A DNA stretch of 64,000 bases from Nodularia sp. NIES-3585 (GCF_002218065.1 NZ_BDUB01000001.1:3471690-3535689), one strand, 5' to 3'; counted from the stretch's first letter, positions 27,321-36,392 are shown. The notes: generated by a model not told the origin, from the sequence alone. A program made the numbers and translations.

Positions 27321-27471
27321 TGACTCAGAATCCTTACAAACCGATTTACTCGATTGGTTGTTGGTAAATAAAGCTAACACCAACGAGACAAAATTGGTAG
27401 AGTGTGAGGAAATTGATGGGGTAAAAAACCCTTTCAAGGAGGTAGCCGCCTTTACAGGCGGTGAGCCATAA
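27313..27471 (+). CDS. patU5: PatU N-terminal part (PatU5)
   Basis: A 52-residue ORF too short for usual gene calling: MNSDSESLQTDLLDWLLVNK, then ANTNETKLVECEEIDGVKNP, ending AAFTGGEP and TAA at 27469-27471. Its ATG overlaps the end of hetZ by 8 bp, so the two are translationally coupled. It is in the same frame as the next ORF and separated from it only by the stop codon. In Anabaena PCC 7120 patU is also split (patU5, patU3), while Nostoc punctiforme has one patU gene; this is recalled knowledge. The gene belongs to the heterocyst pattern cluster. Confidence 0.75.
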   Translation: MNSDSESLQTDLLDWLLVNKANTNETKLVECEEIDGVKNPFKEVAAFTGGEP

Positions 27472-27480
27472 TTGGGAGGA
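27436..27480 (+). promoter_or_regulatory. hairpin and Shine-Dalgarno at the patU5/patU3 junction
   Basis: AAGGAGG (27436-27442) is followed by the hairpin CCGCCT-TTAC-AGGCGG (27446-27461), then the patU5 stop, an in-frame TTG (27472) and an ATG (27481) preceded by GGGAGG only one base away. Folding of the hairpin would bring AAGGAGG within normal distance of the TTG. Confidence 0.45.
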
Positions 27481-28293
27481 ATGCCCCAAACCTTTCAATT
27501 GGGAGAAATTCCTACTGTGCAAGAACGTTTCCAAGCCGTCCTCAAACGTCGGTTACAAATCGAAGTCGAAAACCAGCCTCCTTTATTTCCTTGGGAGTCT
27601 CAAATAGTAGAGTATCCAGAATTTGTGGCAGAGCGATCGCTTGCTTTAAGTCCCAACTGGGGATGGATAGCACAGCAATCAAAGCTGAATCTGCCTATCC
27701 CCTTACCAGAGAAAGTTTTCCAAGAATTATTAGCCAAATGTCAAGGTTTGATTACATCTTCGCTACCTCTAGGGGCAAAACTAGTTCAGGTAGTTGAGGG
27801 CTTTTTCCCAAATGAGTCACAGACAATTAATGATTTAGCTGGATTGGTGCTAAGAAGCACTTATCGGTCTGTGAATACTGCGGATACAATGGCTGAGATT
27901 CAGGATGATTACTCAGATTTACAACCACGTCAACAGATGGCATTGTCATTACTAGCAGCTAAACAATTGCTAGATAATTTGACTTTACCAGTGTCTTCAG
28001 CCAATCCAGTGGTAGAAAGACAATGGCTTACTAGTGCCGGAACTCTGACTTTGAGGGTAGAATACCAGTATCAAGATCAGCTAACACAGTTGAGTGTGAA
28101 TTGTAAGTTACCTGCTCCAGGTATTTTGAAATTGCAAGGAAATGGCAACCAAGCAGTAGCAAAGTCTGCAACTCCGGGACATTTGAGTGTAGAGTTATAC
28201 TGTGACCAACCAAGTCCAACTTATACTCTAGAAGTTGATTTTCCCGAACTAGACCAACAGCCTTTGCTGTTTGTCATTAGTCCGACGATTTAG
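27472..28293 (+). CDS. patU3: PatU C-terminal part (PatU3)
   Basis: PatU3 influences heterocyst spacing and interacts genetically with HetZ in Anabaena. The protein (about 270-273 residues) contains the conserved start LGEIPTVQERFQAVLKRRLQ, a Trp-containing region (FPWESQIVEYPEF), a helical middle and a beta-rich C-terminus ending FVISPTI. Two starts are possible: TTG at 27472 and ATG at 27481. The ATG has GGGAGG too close for efficient use. It is in the same frame as patU5, so only one TAA prevents a 327-codon full-length PatU. Confidence 0.85.
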   Translation: MGGMPQTFQLGEIPTVQERFQAVLKRRLQIEVENQPPLFPWESQIVEYPEFVAERSLALSPNWGWIAQQSKLNLPIPLPEKVFQELLAKCQGLITSSLPLGAKLVQVVEGFFPNESQTINDLAGLVLRSTYRSVNTADTMAEIQDDYSDLQPRQQMALSLLAAKQLLDNLTLPVSSANPVVERQWLTSAGTLTLRVEYQYQDQLTQLSVNCKLPAPGILKLQGNGNQAVAKSATPGHLSVELYCDQPSPTYTLEVDFPELDQQPLLFVISPTI

Positions 28294-28689
28294 TTGAAAA
28301 GACCACAGTGAGATTTTGAGGTTGATCAACACCGATATACCAGATGGTAATCGTGGTTTGAATCTATCCTTTAATCACAATGGATCATTAGGGTTTCTAC
28401 TTTATTCACAAGCGGTTATTAATGCTGCTACTAAAACCGCAATCCAATTGACACCTGTATAAGATATTGAAACTCCCAAAGCTTGCCTTCGGGGAGTTCC
28501 TGTTTTCTTTAGAGGAACTCTCTGAAAAAATATAGATGAGCAAGTAAGGTAGTCATACCAATTGGGAATTTGGAATTAAGACAGTCAGACAAATATTGTA
28601 TCTGTCGCCTTATTTTTGATATTGGTATCAGTTTATATCCCAAACACTGTGTTCATGGCATCTACAACATCCCTTTGCTGATATTCTCA
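28294..28689. other. intergenic region with possible gene remnant and hairpin
   Basis: A 46-codon open stretch at 28322-28462 (LINTDIPDGNRGLNLSFNHN, ending AIQLTPV) reads like a protein end but has no start context. Just after it, AACTCCC...GGGGAGTT (28471-28498) followed by a T-rich stretch can terminate the patU transcript. The frame upstream of 28690 into the next gene is not conserved sequence. Confidence 0.45.
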
Positions 28690-31011
28690 ATGTTTAAGTT
28701 ATCTAGGATCAATCAGGTTTGGCTTCTACCTATAGGTCGTTACTGGCGGCAAAATGTCCAGGGATCAACGTCAACGGAAGTGGAAGATGCCATTTCCTTA
28801 AGAGTATTAGTACTAGCGTTGGTAATTGTGGGAATTGTGGCAACGGATATTGCAGCCGAGACTCAATTCAGTTTGTGGGCGGTGCCGTTAAGTATAGTCG
28901 GGACGGCTTGGAGTTACTACCGTCGAGTTGGTGCCAATATTCCAGTTAAATTCTGCATCGCCATCGGGATGTTAATTGCACTAGGTGCTTTCTTTGGGCG
29001 GCTGCTGGGAGAATTGAACGATACACGATTGGCTTTGGCAGAGTTATTAATTCAACTGCAAATACTCCACAGCTTTGATATGCCTCGCCGCAAAAGCTTG
29101 GGCTATTCCATAGTTATAGGTCTAATTTTATTGGGTGTGGCAGCAACAATCAGCCAAACTCTGGCTTTTGCACCATTACTACTAATATTTCTAGCGATCG
29201 CTTTGCCGACTTTAGTCTTAAACTATCGTTCACAGCTGGGGATTCGGCAATTAAAACTTAAACATAAAAAATCTCACCAGCAGAATTCTCCCATATTAAA
29301 TTTTAAATTTTTAATTGTAAATTTTTTGATAATTGTCGGCTTAGGTCTGGCAATTTTTGCCGTTTTACCGCGATTCCCTGGCTATCAACTGCGGAGTTTT
29401 CCGGTCAGCGCCCCGATTAATGTCCAGGATAATTTTACAGGTCGGAGCATCATCAATCCTGGTTATGTCCGAGAAGGTAGGGACGGCAATCAAGGCAATG
29501 GTGGCGGTGGCGATGGAGAAGGGCAAACAGGTGAACCGGGGAGTCTAGATAATAACTTTTATTATGGTTTTAATAGCCAGATGAACCAGAACCTGCGGGG
29601 AGAGATGACACCCAAAGTAGTGATGCGGGTGCGATCGCAGATTGAAGGATTTTGGCGCGTGTTAGCATTTGACCGCTATACCGGCAAAGGGTGGGAAATT
29701 TCTCGCAATGAGGAAGTTACTACCCACAGGCGACCGGCTTGGTCTTACCAAATTCGTCTGCCTTTGCCCATATTTACTGGTCGCACCAGAGAAGTAGTGC
29801 AAACTTACACAGTGGTGTCAGATTTGCCTAACTTGATTCCGGCGATGGCTCATCCCAAGGAGATATATTATCCCACACCGATCATTGCAGTTGACACCGA
29901 AAATGGCTTGCGATCGCCTGTAGGATTATCAGAAGGACTCACCTACACTGTAGTTTCGGAAGTACCATACCGCGATCGCACTTTATTAGGAGCAGCTTCT
30001 ACTAACTATCCCCCGAATATTCAAAAATATTATTTACCAACTCCCCCGGAAATTACGGAAAGAGTCCGGCAACGGACTGAAGAAATCCTCGCTAATTACA
30101 ACCAAGAACGCATAGCAAATTCGGCTAAAACCCTAGATTCAACTTATGAAAAAGCGCTGTACCTAGCTCAGTATATTAAGCAAAACTACTCAATTCCTGA
30201 AAATCCTTTAGGACTGCCCTTTTTGAGCGAAGACGAAGACTTAGTAGAAGCTTTTTTGTTCAAACACAAAGGTGGCTATCCTGACCACTTTTCTACCGTT
30301 CTCACGGTGATGCTGCGTTCTATTGGTATCCCCGCCAGGTTAGTGGCTGGTTTTAGTGCGGGCCAGTTTAATCCATTTACGGGGATGTACGTTGTCAGTA
30401 ACACAGATGCTTACGCGATGACAGAAGTATATTTCCCTAGATATGGCTGGTTTGCTTTTGACCCCATTCCCAATCATCCTTTAATTCCTCCTTCCATCGA
30501 GGATATTGAGACATTTAGTGTGCTGCGCCAGTTTTGGCAATGGATAGCGGGTTGGTTACCAACGCCTGTTACAGGGTTGCTCAATACTGTATTTGCGATC
30601 ATATTTAGCTGGTTGACTAGAGCGATCGCTTGGTTTTTAGCTTTATTCCTTCAAGGTTGGGTAGGTGTATTAACTGGCTCACTTTTAGCAACAACAACAG
30701 CCTTTTTGGGTTGGCTAGGTTGGAGACAGTGGCAACAGTGGCTCAAGGTTCGTTGGTTAAAAAGATTACCCCCGATGGAAAGTCTGTATCAGCAAATGTT
30801 GCAATGGGTAGCTGAAAAAGGTTTAGGTAAGCATCCAGCACAGACACCTCTTGAGTATGCCAGCGTCTCATACCAGCACCACCCCCCAGCAACGGCTCAG
30901 GTAATAGATGAAATTTGCCAAGCTTATGTAGGCTGGCGTTATGGTGGTCATTCACCTAACTTGAATCGACTGCGAGAAAAATGGCAAGAACTCAAGAAGA
31001 GTGCCAAGTGA
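28690..31011 (+). CDS. TgpA-like transglutaminase-fold membrane protein, catalytic residues missing
   Basis: A 773-residue protein with five or six N-terminal membrane helices (about 25-230). A long extracytoplasmic part follows with a Gly-rich loop, then a transglutaminase core (about 490-595), another membrane helix region (about 610-680) and a C-terminal DUF4129-like segment. The layout is that of TgpA/DUF3488 proteins. In the core, the catalytic Cys is replaced by Pro531 (GGYPDHFST where GxCxxFA is expected) and the His by Tyr575 (DAYAM where HAW is expected). Asp591 remains. It is probably not an enzyme. The start at 28690 (MFKLSRINQ) is preferred to the TTG at 28570. Confidence 0.85.
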   Translation: MFKLSRINQVWLLPIGRYWRQNVQGSTSTEVEDAISLRVLVLALVIVGIVATDIAAETQFSLWAVPLSIVGTAWSYYRRVGANIPVKFCIAIGMLIALGAFFGRLLGELNDTRLALAELLIQLQILHSFDMPRRKSLGYSIVIGLILLGVAATISQTLAFAPLLLIFLAIALPTLVLNYRSQLGIRQLKLKHKKSHQQNSPILNFKFLIVNFLIIVGLGLAIFAVLPRFPGYQLRSFPVSAPINVQDNFTGRSIINPGYVREGRDGNQGNGGGGDGEGQTGEPGSLDNNFYYGFNSQMNQNLRGEMTPKVVMRVRSQIEGFWRVLAFDRYTGKGWEISRNEEVTTHRRPAWSYQIRLPLPIFTGRTREVVQTYTVVSDLPNLIPAMAHPKEIYYPTPIIAVDTENGLRSPVGLSEGLTYTVVSEVPYRDRTLLGAASTNYPPNIQKYYLPTPPEITERVRQRTEEILANYNQERIANSAKTLDSTYEKALYLAQYIKQNYSIPENPLGLPFLSEDEDLVEAFLFKHKGGYPDHFSTVLTVMLRSIGIPARLVAGFSAGQFNPFTGMYVVSNTDAYAMTEVYFPRYGWFAFDPIPNHPLIPPSIEDIETFSVLRQFWQWIAGWLPTPVTGLLNTVFAIIFSWLTRAIAWFLALFLQGWVGVLTGSLLATTTAFLGWLGWRQWQQWLKVRWLKRLPPMESLYQQMLQWVAEKGLGKHPAQTPLEYASVSYQHHPPATAQVIDEICQAYVGWRYGGHSPNLNRLREKWQELKKSAK

Positions 31012-31018
31012 AGCTTTG

Positions 31019-31046
31019 TAGGGACGTTCTATAGAACGTCTCTAGA
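31019..31046. terminator. hairpin repeat between convergent genes
   Basis: GTAGGGACGTTCTATAGAAC then GTCTCTAG forms an 11-12 bp stem between the TgpA-like gene and rnc, 8 bp after the first stop. It belongs to the same family as 22737-22765. Confidence 0.65.
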
Positions 31047-31058
31047 TGATCGGAGTGG

Positions 31059-31742
31059 CTAAATCAAACCCTGTTTTTTAAGATCAGATAAAGCATTTTC
31101 CGCAGCTCGTTTTTCAGCCTCCTTCTTACCACGAGCTGTTCCTTGTCCGTAAACGTTAGTACCAACAACGGAAACCGTAGCTTCATATTCTGGAGCATGA
31201 TCCTCGCCTCGGATTCGTTTTGTCTCATACTTAGGTAGTAACGACCCAAAATTTGCCTGTACCCACTCTTGCAATCGATTTTTGGAATCGACAGTAGAAC
31301 GAATTTCCATAATCGCTTCCGGGACAGAGTTAAATAAATCTTCAAGAATGGGGCGAATTTCCTCAATGTTGCGATCGCGATCTAAATAATAAGCTCCCAC
31401 AACGGATTCAAAGACGCTACTTAATAAATTGGGGCTATCACGTCCTCCATCCTGAATCGCTCCTCTTCCCAAGCGCATTTCGTCCTCTAAACCGACTTCA
31501 ATCGCAAATTTAGCCAGTTGCTTTTCGTCCACTAGTGCCGATCTGCGACGAGTCATTTGATCCTCTGCCATGTCTTTATAGCGAGTATAAAGATACTCAC
31601 CACTGATAAAGGTCAGTAAGGCATCGCCTAAAAACTCCAAGCGCTCATTATGCTTTTCCCCAGGATGTTCGTTGACATAGGAACGGTGAGTCAACGCTTG
31701 GCGCAAAAGTTCTTCGTTCTGAAAATTTAACAATTCATGCAT
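31059..31742 (-). CDS. rnc: ribonuclease III
   Basis: RNase III cuts double-stranded RNA in rRNA maturation and regulation. The 227 residues have the catalytic signature NERLEFLGDALLTFISGEYL (about 37-56), with its acidic metal ligands. A second acidic site lies in LLSSVFESVVGAYYLD, and the double-stranded RNA-binding domain at the end runs from NRLQEWVQANFG to GKKEAEKRAAENALSDL. The ATG at 31740-31742 (MHELLNFQNE) gives the normal N-terminus; 29 extra codons up to 31829 are AT-rich and not family-like. Confidence 0.95.
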   Translation of the reverse strand: MHELLNFQNEELLRQALTHRSYVNEHPGEKHNERLEFLGDALLTFISGEYLYTRYKDMAEDQMTRRRSALVDEKQLAKFAIEVGLEDEMRLGRGAIQDGGRDSPNLLSSVFESVVGAYYLDRDRNIEEIRPILEDLFNSVPEAIMEIRSTVDSKNRLQEWVQANFGSLLPKYETKRIRGEDHAPEYEATVSVVGTNVYGQGTARGKKEAEKRAAENALSDLKKQGLI

Positions 31743-32075
31743 TTCTTTTCTATCTCTTGACTCTTTTAGATGTAAGAAGAAACAATATTTGCTAATTACA
31801 GTCTTTAGACTGAGGAAAATACTCACCACATTCAGTTTTAATCTAAATCTTACTTAAAATAAATTTACTCAGTTAACTAGATGATATTTTTACAGTTCCG
31901 CATATCTCTTGGGGTATATTTTGATTAGATACAGCTATTTACCAGCTAAAACAACCATTTGTCGTTTAAAAACTCAGGTTTGCTAAACGTAAAGCGTTGT
32001 AACTCCCGTTTTTTGGCTATAACATGGAATAATTACCTTACAAGCTTGTCACACCAAATATGGTGTTAGTTTTTT
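31743..32075. promoter_or_regulatory. divergent rnc/remA intergenic region
   Basis: A non-coding AT-rich stretch between divergent rnc and the remA-like gene. It must hold both promoters. CACCAAATATGGTG at about 32052-32065 is an inverted repeat (CACCA...TGGTG) shortly before the ATG at 32076 and is a possible operator. Confidence 0.4.
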
Positions 32076-32342
32076 ATGGAAATACAATTAATTAACATTG
32101 GTTTCGGTAACATCGTGTCTGCCAACCGAGTAGTTGCCATCGTTAGTCCAGAGTCTGCCCCAATTAAACGGATTATTACCGATGCACGGGACAGAGGTCA
32201 ACTAGTGGATGCAACTTACGGCCGTCGCACAAGGGCTGTAATTATCACTGATTCGAGCCACGTAATTCTTTCGGCCATTCAACCGGAAACAGTAGCGAAT
32301 CGGTTTGTGATTTCCCGCGAGCATCATACTGTCGAGAACTGA
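32076..32342 (+). CDS. remA: RemA/DUF370 family DNA-binding regulator
   Basis: An 88-residue protein of the DUF370 (RemA) family, recognised by [40 protein letters not shown] and [20 protein letters not shown] in order. Bacillus RemA is a ring-forming DNA-binding activator of matrix genes. In cyanobacteria the role is not established. The whole family pattern is intact. It is divergent from rnc and 404 bp upstream of gmk. In other bacteria remA and gmk are often adjacent, as here, which supports the call. Confidence 0.88.
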   Translation: MEIQLINIGFGNIVSANRVVAIVSPESAPIKRIITDARDRGQLVDATYGRRTRAVIITDSSHVILSAIQPETVANRFVISREHHTVEN

Positions 32343-32359
32343 TTTAATTTAGGTCAAAC

Positions 32360-32577
32360 AATTTGGGATTTTAGATTTGCGATCTTCCTAGCGTCAGCCA
32401 CGCAACGAGTATTTTAGATTGACTGCACCAACAAGGGCATACACCTACCTTGGGTATTTTAGATTGAGGTTAGCGTCAGCAACGCAACGAGTATTTTAGA
32501 TTTGAGAGTAGGCATAGCAGCCTTGCTCAAACCGAAAAAACCCAATCCAAAATCTAAAATCTAAAATCTAAAATTGG
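32360..32577. repeat. 218-bp fold-back repeat element, copy A
   Basis: It starts CAATTTGGGATTTTAGATTT and ends AATCTAAAATCTAAAATTG, which are inverted to each other. ATTTTAGATT heptamer-like units recur inside. It shares GATTGACTGCACC and the ACGCAACGAGTATTTTAGATTT-type block with the element at 42385-42571. It has no ORF and lies between remA and gmk. Confidence 0.7.
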
Positions 32578-32746
32578 TAAGGTCGCTCACCCTACCCTAT
32601 TTGCACCACATCGGCAGTACCATGTGAATTAGACAAGTTTTCTGTCACCCGTGCTACCAGTTCGTTCGTCAAAAGTTTATCTGATAACGAAAACACAGCT
32701 AATGACTCATGAATAATGTCTAATAATTAATTCACAGTTTGAACGG

Positions 32747-33346
32747 ATGATGCAAGTTTTACCTATCCAGAGTGATGCTCCCACCACAGAAAGCCCCTCT
32801 CCAGGCAGGCTAATTGTTTTAACTGGCCCCAGTGGGGTTGGTAAAGGTACTTTAATGCAAGAGCTGTTAAAACGTCATCCAGAACTTTACTATTCTGTAT
32901 CCGTAACGACTCGTTCTCCTCGTTCAGGAGAAATTAACGGCGAAAATTATTACTTTATTAGCCGCAGTAAGTTTGAACAATTAGTGGCCGAAGATGAATT
33001 CTTGGAGTGGGCAGAATTTGCTGGTAATTATTACGGTACTCCCCGTGAAGCTGTGCTTAACCAAATTCGATCCGGCAAATTGGTGGTGCTGGAAATTGAA
33101 CTAGAAGGGGCAAGACAAATCCGAGCTTCCTTCTCTAGCGCTCTGGGGATTTTTATTTTACCGCCGTCCTTGAATGAATTGGAGAGCCGCATACGTGGTC
33201 GCGCCCAAGATTCTGAAGAAGCGATCGCTCGTCGCCTATGTCGCGCCGAAGAAGAAATCCAAGCCGCAGACGAATTTGATGTTCAAATAGTTAATGACGA
33301 TTTAGAAACCGCTCTCAAAGCCATAGAAGCAACTTTATTCGGATAG
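32747..33346 (+). CDS. gmk: guanylate kinase
   Basis: Gmk phosphorylates GMP to GDP. The 199 residues show the P-loop [17 protein letters not shown] (about 25-41), the GMP-binding region [21 protein letters not shown] and [14 protein letters not shown] of the lid. A 20-residue N-terminal extension precedes the core. The frame has two Met codons at the start (MMQVLP). No strong Shine-Dalgarno is seen. It ends 180 bp from convergent psaL with a hairpin between. Confidence 0.95.
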   Translation: MMQVLPIQSDAPTTESPSPGRLIVLTGPSGVGKGTLMQELLKRHPELYYSVSVTTRSPRSGEINGENYYFISRSKFEQLVAEDEFLEWAEFAGNYYGTPREAVLNQIRSGKLVVLEIELEGARQIRASFSSALGIFILPPSLNELESRIRGRAQDSEEAIARRLCRAEEEIQAADEFDVQIVNDDLETALKAIEATLFG

Positions 33347-33390
33347 TTGGAAACTCTTTGACACTAAGCATTTCTCACACAAAATTAAAC

Positions 33391-33429
33391 AGGACACACA
33401 CGAAGAGCGCAGCTTTTCCTTTGTGTCCT
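33391..33429. terminator. hairpin between gmk and psaL
   Basis: AGGACACA (33391-33398) pairs with TGTGTCCT (33422-33429). It lies between convergent gmk and psaL. The stem is only 8 bp with a long loop, and no T-run follows. Confidence 0.4.
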
Positions 33430-33526
33430 AGTCATAAAAAATAGGACATCAGGCATCGGTAATACTAAAAAATCACTAACAATTAGCTATTACCAATGCC
33501 CAATTCCTAATTATTCAAAAATTAAA

Positions 33527-34048
33527 TTAACCGAATAGAGCTTGAATCAGTCCCAAATTGCTAGTTAAGAAATAAGCGACGACTGCACCGCCAATCCCAC
33601 CAATCAAGAAAGAACTGGCAAAATTATTCCAGCTTTCTTTGGAGTTAAAAGCGTCTACTGGTGGGTTGGGGACAGTTACACTAGCAAGTGCTTTGGCAGG
33701 ATTGCTATTGGCATACAGAGATAGACAGGCAGTGAGAATCACAACCAAACCGATTGCTCCCAGTAACCCAGCTAAATTAGCATTAGTTGCATTACGTAGA
33801 GGTCCCAATTTAGCAAAAGGCCCAAATAGCAAGTAACCATGAGCCATACCCACTTCTAAACCACGTCTAGCAGGATTAAGACCTTGACGATAGGCAGGCA
33901 AGTTATTGATGAACCACTTAACCAAGGGAGAGGAATTAATCGGGGTTTCTAGGTTTCCTTGCTGAGGATCGCGTCCGGCTGGACTAACAACCTCACTATT
34001 TCTGGGATCGCCGGGGCGATTTTTCGATGAATTTACTGCTTGCGCCAT
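33527..34048 (-). CDS. psaL: photosystem I subunit XI
   Basis: PsaL sits at the centre of photosystem I trimers or tetramers. The 173 residues contain the conserved GNLETPINSSPLVKWFINNL (about 31-50), LNPARRGLEVGMAHGYLLFGPFAKLGP with chlorophyll contacts, and three membrane helices to the C-terminus. The N-terminal 25 residues are hydrophilic. It lies downstream of psaF and psaJ on the same strand, with a hairpin in the 250-bp gap, so it may have its own promoter. Confidence 0.97.
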   Translation of the reverse strand: MAQAVNSSKNRPGDPRNSEVVSPAGRDPQQGNLETPINSSPLVKWFINNLPAYRQGLNPARRGLEVGMAHGYLLFGPFAKLGPLRNATNANLAGLLGAIGLVVILTACLSLYANSNPAKALASVTVPNPPVDAFNSKESWNNFASSFLIGGIGGAVVAYFLTSNLGLIQALFG

Positions 34049-34167
34049 GTTGTGTTCGCCTCTAAATTAGAATTGTGGCATTTTTATATTATTAATAATA
34101 TTTGTAGCCAAAGATGTTTTTTGGCTGGGAAGTTTAGAAAAATTAATTTACCTGCTCTTATTAAAAT

Positions 34168-34206
34168 ATGAAACTCGCAAGCTATTTACAGCATTACGAG
34201 TTTCAT
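34168..34206. terminator. hairpin after psaJ
   Basis: ATGAAACTCG (34168-34177) pairs perfectly with CGAGTTTCAT (34197-34206). It lies between psaJ and psaL on the leftward transcript and probably ends or stabilises the psaFJ mRNA. Confidence 0.55.
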
Positions 34207-34300
34207 CACCAATATTTCCTGCTAATTTGAGTCAGACTTTCGCCTAATTAGACTCAGTAATCCAATTACACAATATTCAGCATGAAATTAAATTTTCCAC

Positions 34301-34450
34301 TTATGGTAGTGGGTGGAAAAGTAAGTCAGGGAAAAAGCGGTTAAATTCAATTAAAATCCCTGCTGTAATGGTTAGCCAGATAGTAGCTGCCACTGGAGCC
34401 GTAGAAAGAAATGTGATCAAATAGGAAGATTGATCGCTTTTATCTGCCAT
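34301..34450 (-). CDS. psaJ: photosystem I subunit IX
   Basis: A 49-residue single-helix subunit encoded between psaF and psaL, short enough to be missed by ORF callers. Translating leftward from the ATG at 34448-34450 gives [20 protein letters not shown], then a membrane helix ([19 protein letters not shown]) and the end [10 protein letters not shown] followed by TAA. The [11 protein letters not shown] and [12 protein letters not shown] patterns are those of PsaJ. PsaJ binds chlorophylls at the PsaF side of photosystem I. It starts 40 bp after psaF and is cotranscribed with it. Confidence 0.95.
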   Translation of the reverse strand: MADKSDQSSYLITFLSTAPVAATIWLTITAGILIEFNRFFPDLLFHPLP

Positions 34451-34490
34451 GAATTTAGTCTCCAAAACAAATGAATTGGGCTAGGAATAA

Positions 34491-34985
34491 TTAACGTGGA
34501 GAAACAGTAATTTCTGAATCTTTAGCGGTTAATTCGCCTGAAAGGAGTTCTTTAATCGCTGCCGCAGGCCAAGCAAAGCCTGTAGCGATCAGAGGTAGTG
34601 CCAAACCGAGATCGATTTGGATTTCTTTGGCTTCGGTATCAGAGTCCTTTTTGATAGCTTGTAGGTAAGCACGGCCTACCCAACCAATCCAACCAGCAAT
34701 ATACAAAAAGAGAATGCTGGGAATCAAAAAGTCACCAGCCCGATCAAGGCGACCATCAACAATCAAGTGAGGGTAACCTTCGGGACCACACAATGCCTGA
34801 GAATAACGCTCAAACCGCTTTCTCCCTGATTCGGGGTCGGCGGTGGTGTTACGGGCATTTTTTGCTAGCTCTTGAAAGGCGGGAGAGTCTTTACAGGGTA
34901 CTAAATTAGCCCCAAGCGCTTGGGCTGGGGGGGCAAAATTAGACCAAAGACAAATCGCTAAAATCAAAGCAAACAATCGTCTCAT
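34491..34985 (-). CDS. psaF: photosystem I subunit III (plastocyanin/cytochrome c6 docking)
   Basis: PsaF is on the lumenal side of photosystem I. The 164 residues start with a signal peptide ([22 protein letters not shown], cleaved near residue 24). A lumenal domain follows with two Cys ([10 protein letters not shown] and [17 protein letters not shown]), then a membrane helix ([20 protein letters not shown]) and the C-terminal region [20 protein letters not shown]. It is the first gene of the psaF-psaJ transcript, and tsaD is divergent on the right. Confidence 0.97.
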   Translation of the reverse strand: MRRLFALILAICLWSNFAPPAQALGANLVPCKDSPAFQELAKNARNTTADPESGRKRFERYSQALCGPEGYPHLIVDGRLDRAGDFLIPSILFLYIAGWIGWVGRAYLQAIKKDSDTEAKEIQIDLGLALPLIATGFAWPAAAIKELLSGELTAKDSEITVSPR

Positions 34986-35162
34986 AGAGTTGTTTCCTTT
35001 TATTACAAAACAAAAAGTTCTTTGTACAAAACGAAGCGGCTTGTACAGTTCTTTATTTGCATAACTAGCTAGTAATCATACTCTTGGGCGGGAACCGAGT
35101 AAAGTTGAAGTAAATAAAAGTTAAAGCTTCTCAAACATATCGTTACTTAATACAACCTTACA

Positions 35163-36218
35163 ATGCCAACTGTTTTAGCAATAGAAACCAGCTGCGATGA
35201 AACTGCCGTCGCAATTGTGAACAATCGTCAAGTTTATAGCAGTATCGTAGCTTCCCAAATCGCGGTCCATAGTCAATATGGCGGGGTAGTGCCAGAGGTG
35301 GCATCCAGGCAACATCTAGAAACGATCAATGAGGCGATCGCTCAAGCAATGGAGCAAGCCAAACTGAATTGGGAGCAAATTGATGGAATTGCGGCAACCT
35401 GCGCCCCTGGACTTGTAGGAGCGCTGTTGGTAGGGTTAACTGCTGCCAAAACTTTAGCCATGTTACACAACAAGCCTTTTTTGGGAGTACATCACCTTGA
35501 AGGTCACATTTACGCAACTTATTTGAGTGAACCAACTTTAAATCCCCCATTTCTTAGCTTACTCGTTTCTGGTGGACATACAAGCTTGATTTATGTAAAG
35601 GATTGTGGCGTTTACGAAACGTTAGGTGAAACTCGTGATGATGCTGCCGGTGAAGCCTTTGATAAAGTCGCGCGGTTGTTAAAACTGGGTTATCCCGGCG
35701 GACCGGTGATTGACAAATTAGCACAAACGGGTGATCCCCGCGCCTTTACTTTGCCAGAAGGGAAAGTTTCTTTACCGAGTGGGGGATATCATCGCTATGA
35801 CAGCAGTTTTAGTGGGTTAAAGACAGCGGTGCTGCGGTTAGTGCAGCAATTAGAGAAAGATGAAGAACCAGTGCCAGTAGCTGATTTAGCAGCGAGCTTT
35901 CAGGAAACTGTAGCGCGATCGCTGACCAAAAGAGCGATCGCCTGCGCCCTCGACTATAATCTCAACACCATTGCCATTGGTGGAGGGGTAGCAGCTAACA
36001 GCAGCCTGAGAAAAATCTTACAGACAACCGCCGCCGAGCATAACCTACGTGTCCTCTTCCCACCCATGAAATACTGTACCGATAACGCCGCCATGATTGC
36101 TTGCGCCGCCTCTCATCACCTAGCACTTGGTCATACATCACCCTTAACTTTAGGAGTTGAGTCTAGATTGCCACTCAGCCAAATAATGAAATTGTATAAA
36201 AATGTATCAAATTCGTAA
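35163..36218 (+). CDS. tsaD: tRNA N6-adenosine threonylcarbamoyltransferase
   Basis: TsaD transfers the threonylcarbamoyl group to A37 of tRNAs that read ANN codons (t6A). The 351 residues show the ASKHA start [15 protein letters not shown], the iron ligands in [10 protein letters not shown] (His-x3-His, about 108-117), [13 protein letters not shown] and the C-terminal nucleotide motif [12 protein letters not shown] with DNAAMIA. The partner making the carbamoyl-AMP substrate (Sua5/TsaC type) is at 41721, 5.5 kb away on the same strand. Confidence 0.96.
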   Translation: MPTVLAIETSCDETAVAIVNNRQVYSSIVASQIAVHSQYGGVVPEVASRQHLETINEAIAQAMEQAKLNWEQIDGIAATCAPGLVGALLVGLTAAKTLAMLHNKPFLGVHHLEGHIYATYLSEPTLNPPFLSLLVSGGHTSLIYVKDCGVYETLGETRDDAAGEAFDKVARLLKLGYPGGPVIDKLAQTGDPRAFTLPEGKVSLPSGGYHRYDSSFSGLKTAVLRLVQQLEKDEEPVPVADLAASFQETVARSLTKRAIACALDYNLNTIAIGGGVAANSSLRKILQTTAAEHNLRVLFPPMKYCTDNAAMIACAASHHLALGHTSPLTLGVESRLPLSQIMKLYKNVSNS

Positions 36219-36249
36219 TTAGCAATTACAGGAAAAAGCCTATTTTTTT

Positions 36250-36392
36250 GTAGGGTGTGTTGTCGCGTAGCGCAACGCACCATCCCAGATTATCGGTGCT
36301 TTAGGAATAACGTCCATAAAGTAGTCTACTCCCCACTCCCCATTCCCCACTCCCCACTCCCCATTCCCCACTCCCCACTCCCCACTCCCCAA
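36250..36392. repeat. AGGGTGTGTT hairpin repeat and CCCCACT STRR array
   Basis: TAGGGTGTGTTGTCGCGTAG then CGCAACGCACC (36252-36282) is a dispersed hairpin, as at 11419-11452. After it, 36329-36392 is a run of about nine CCCCACT/CCCCATT heptamers that ends at the stop codon of the next gene. Confidence 0.8.

Noticed and set aside
36329..36392. Run of CCCCACT heptamers looked at as a possible CRISPR array
   Set aside because: The units are 7 bp with no spacers; it is an STRR array. No CRISPR repeats or cas genes were found in the window.
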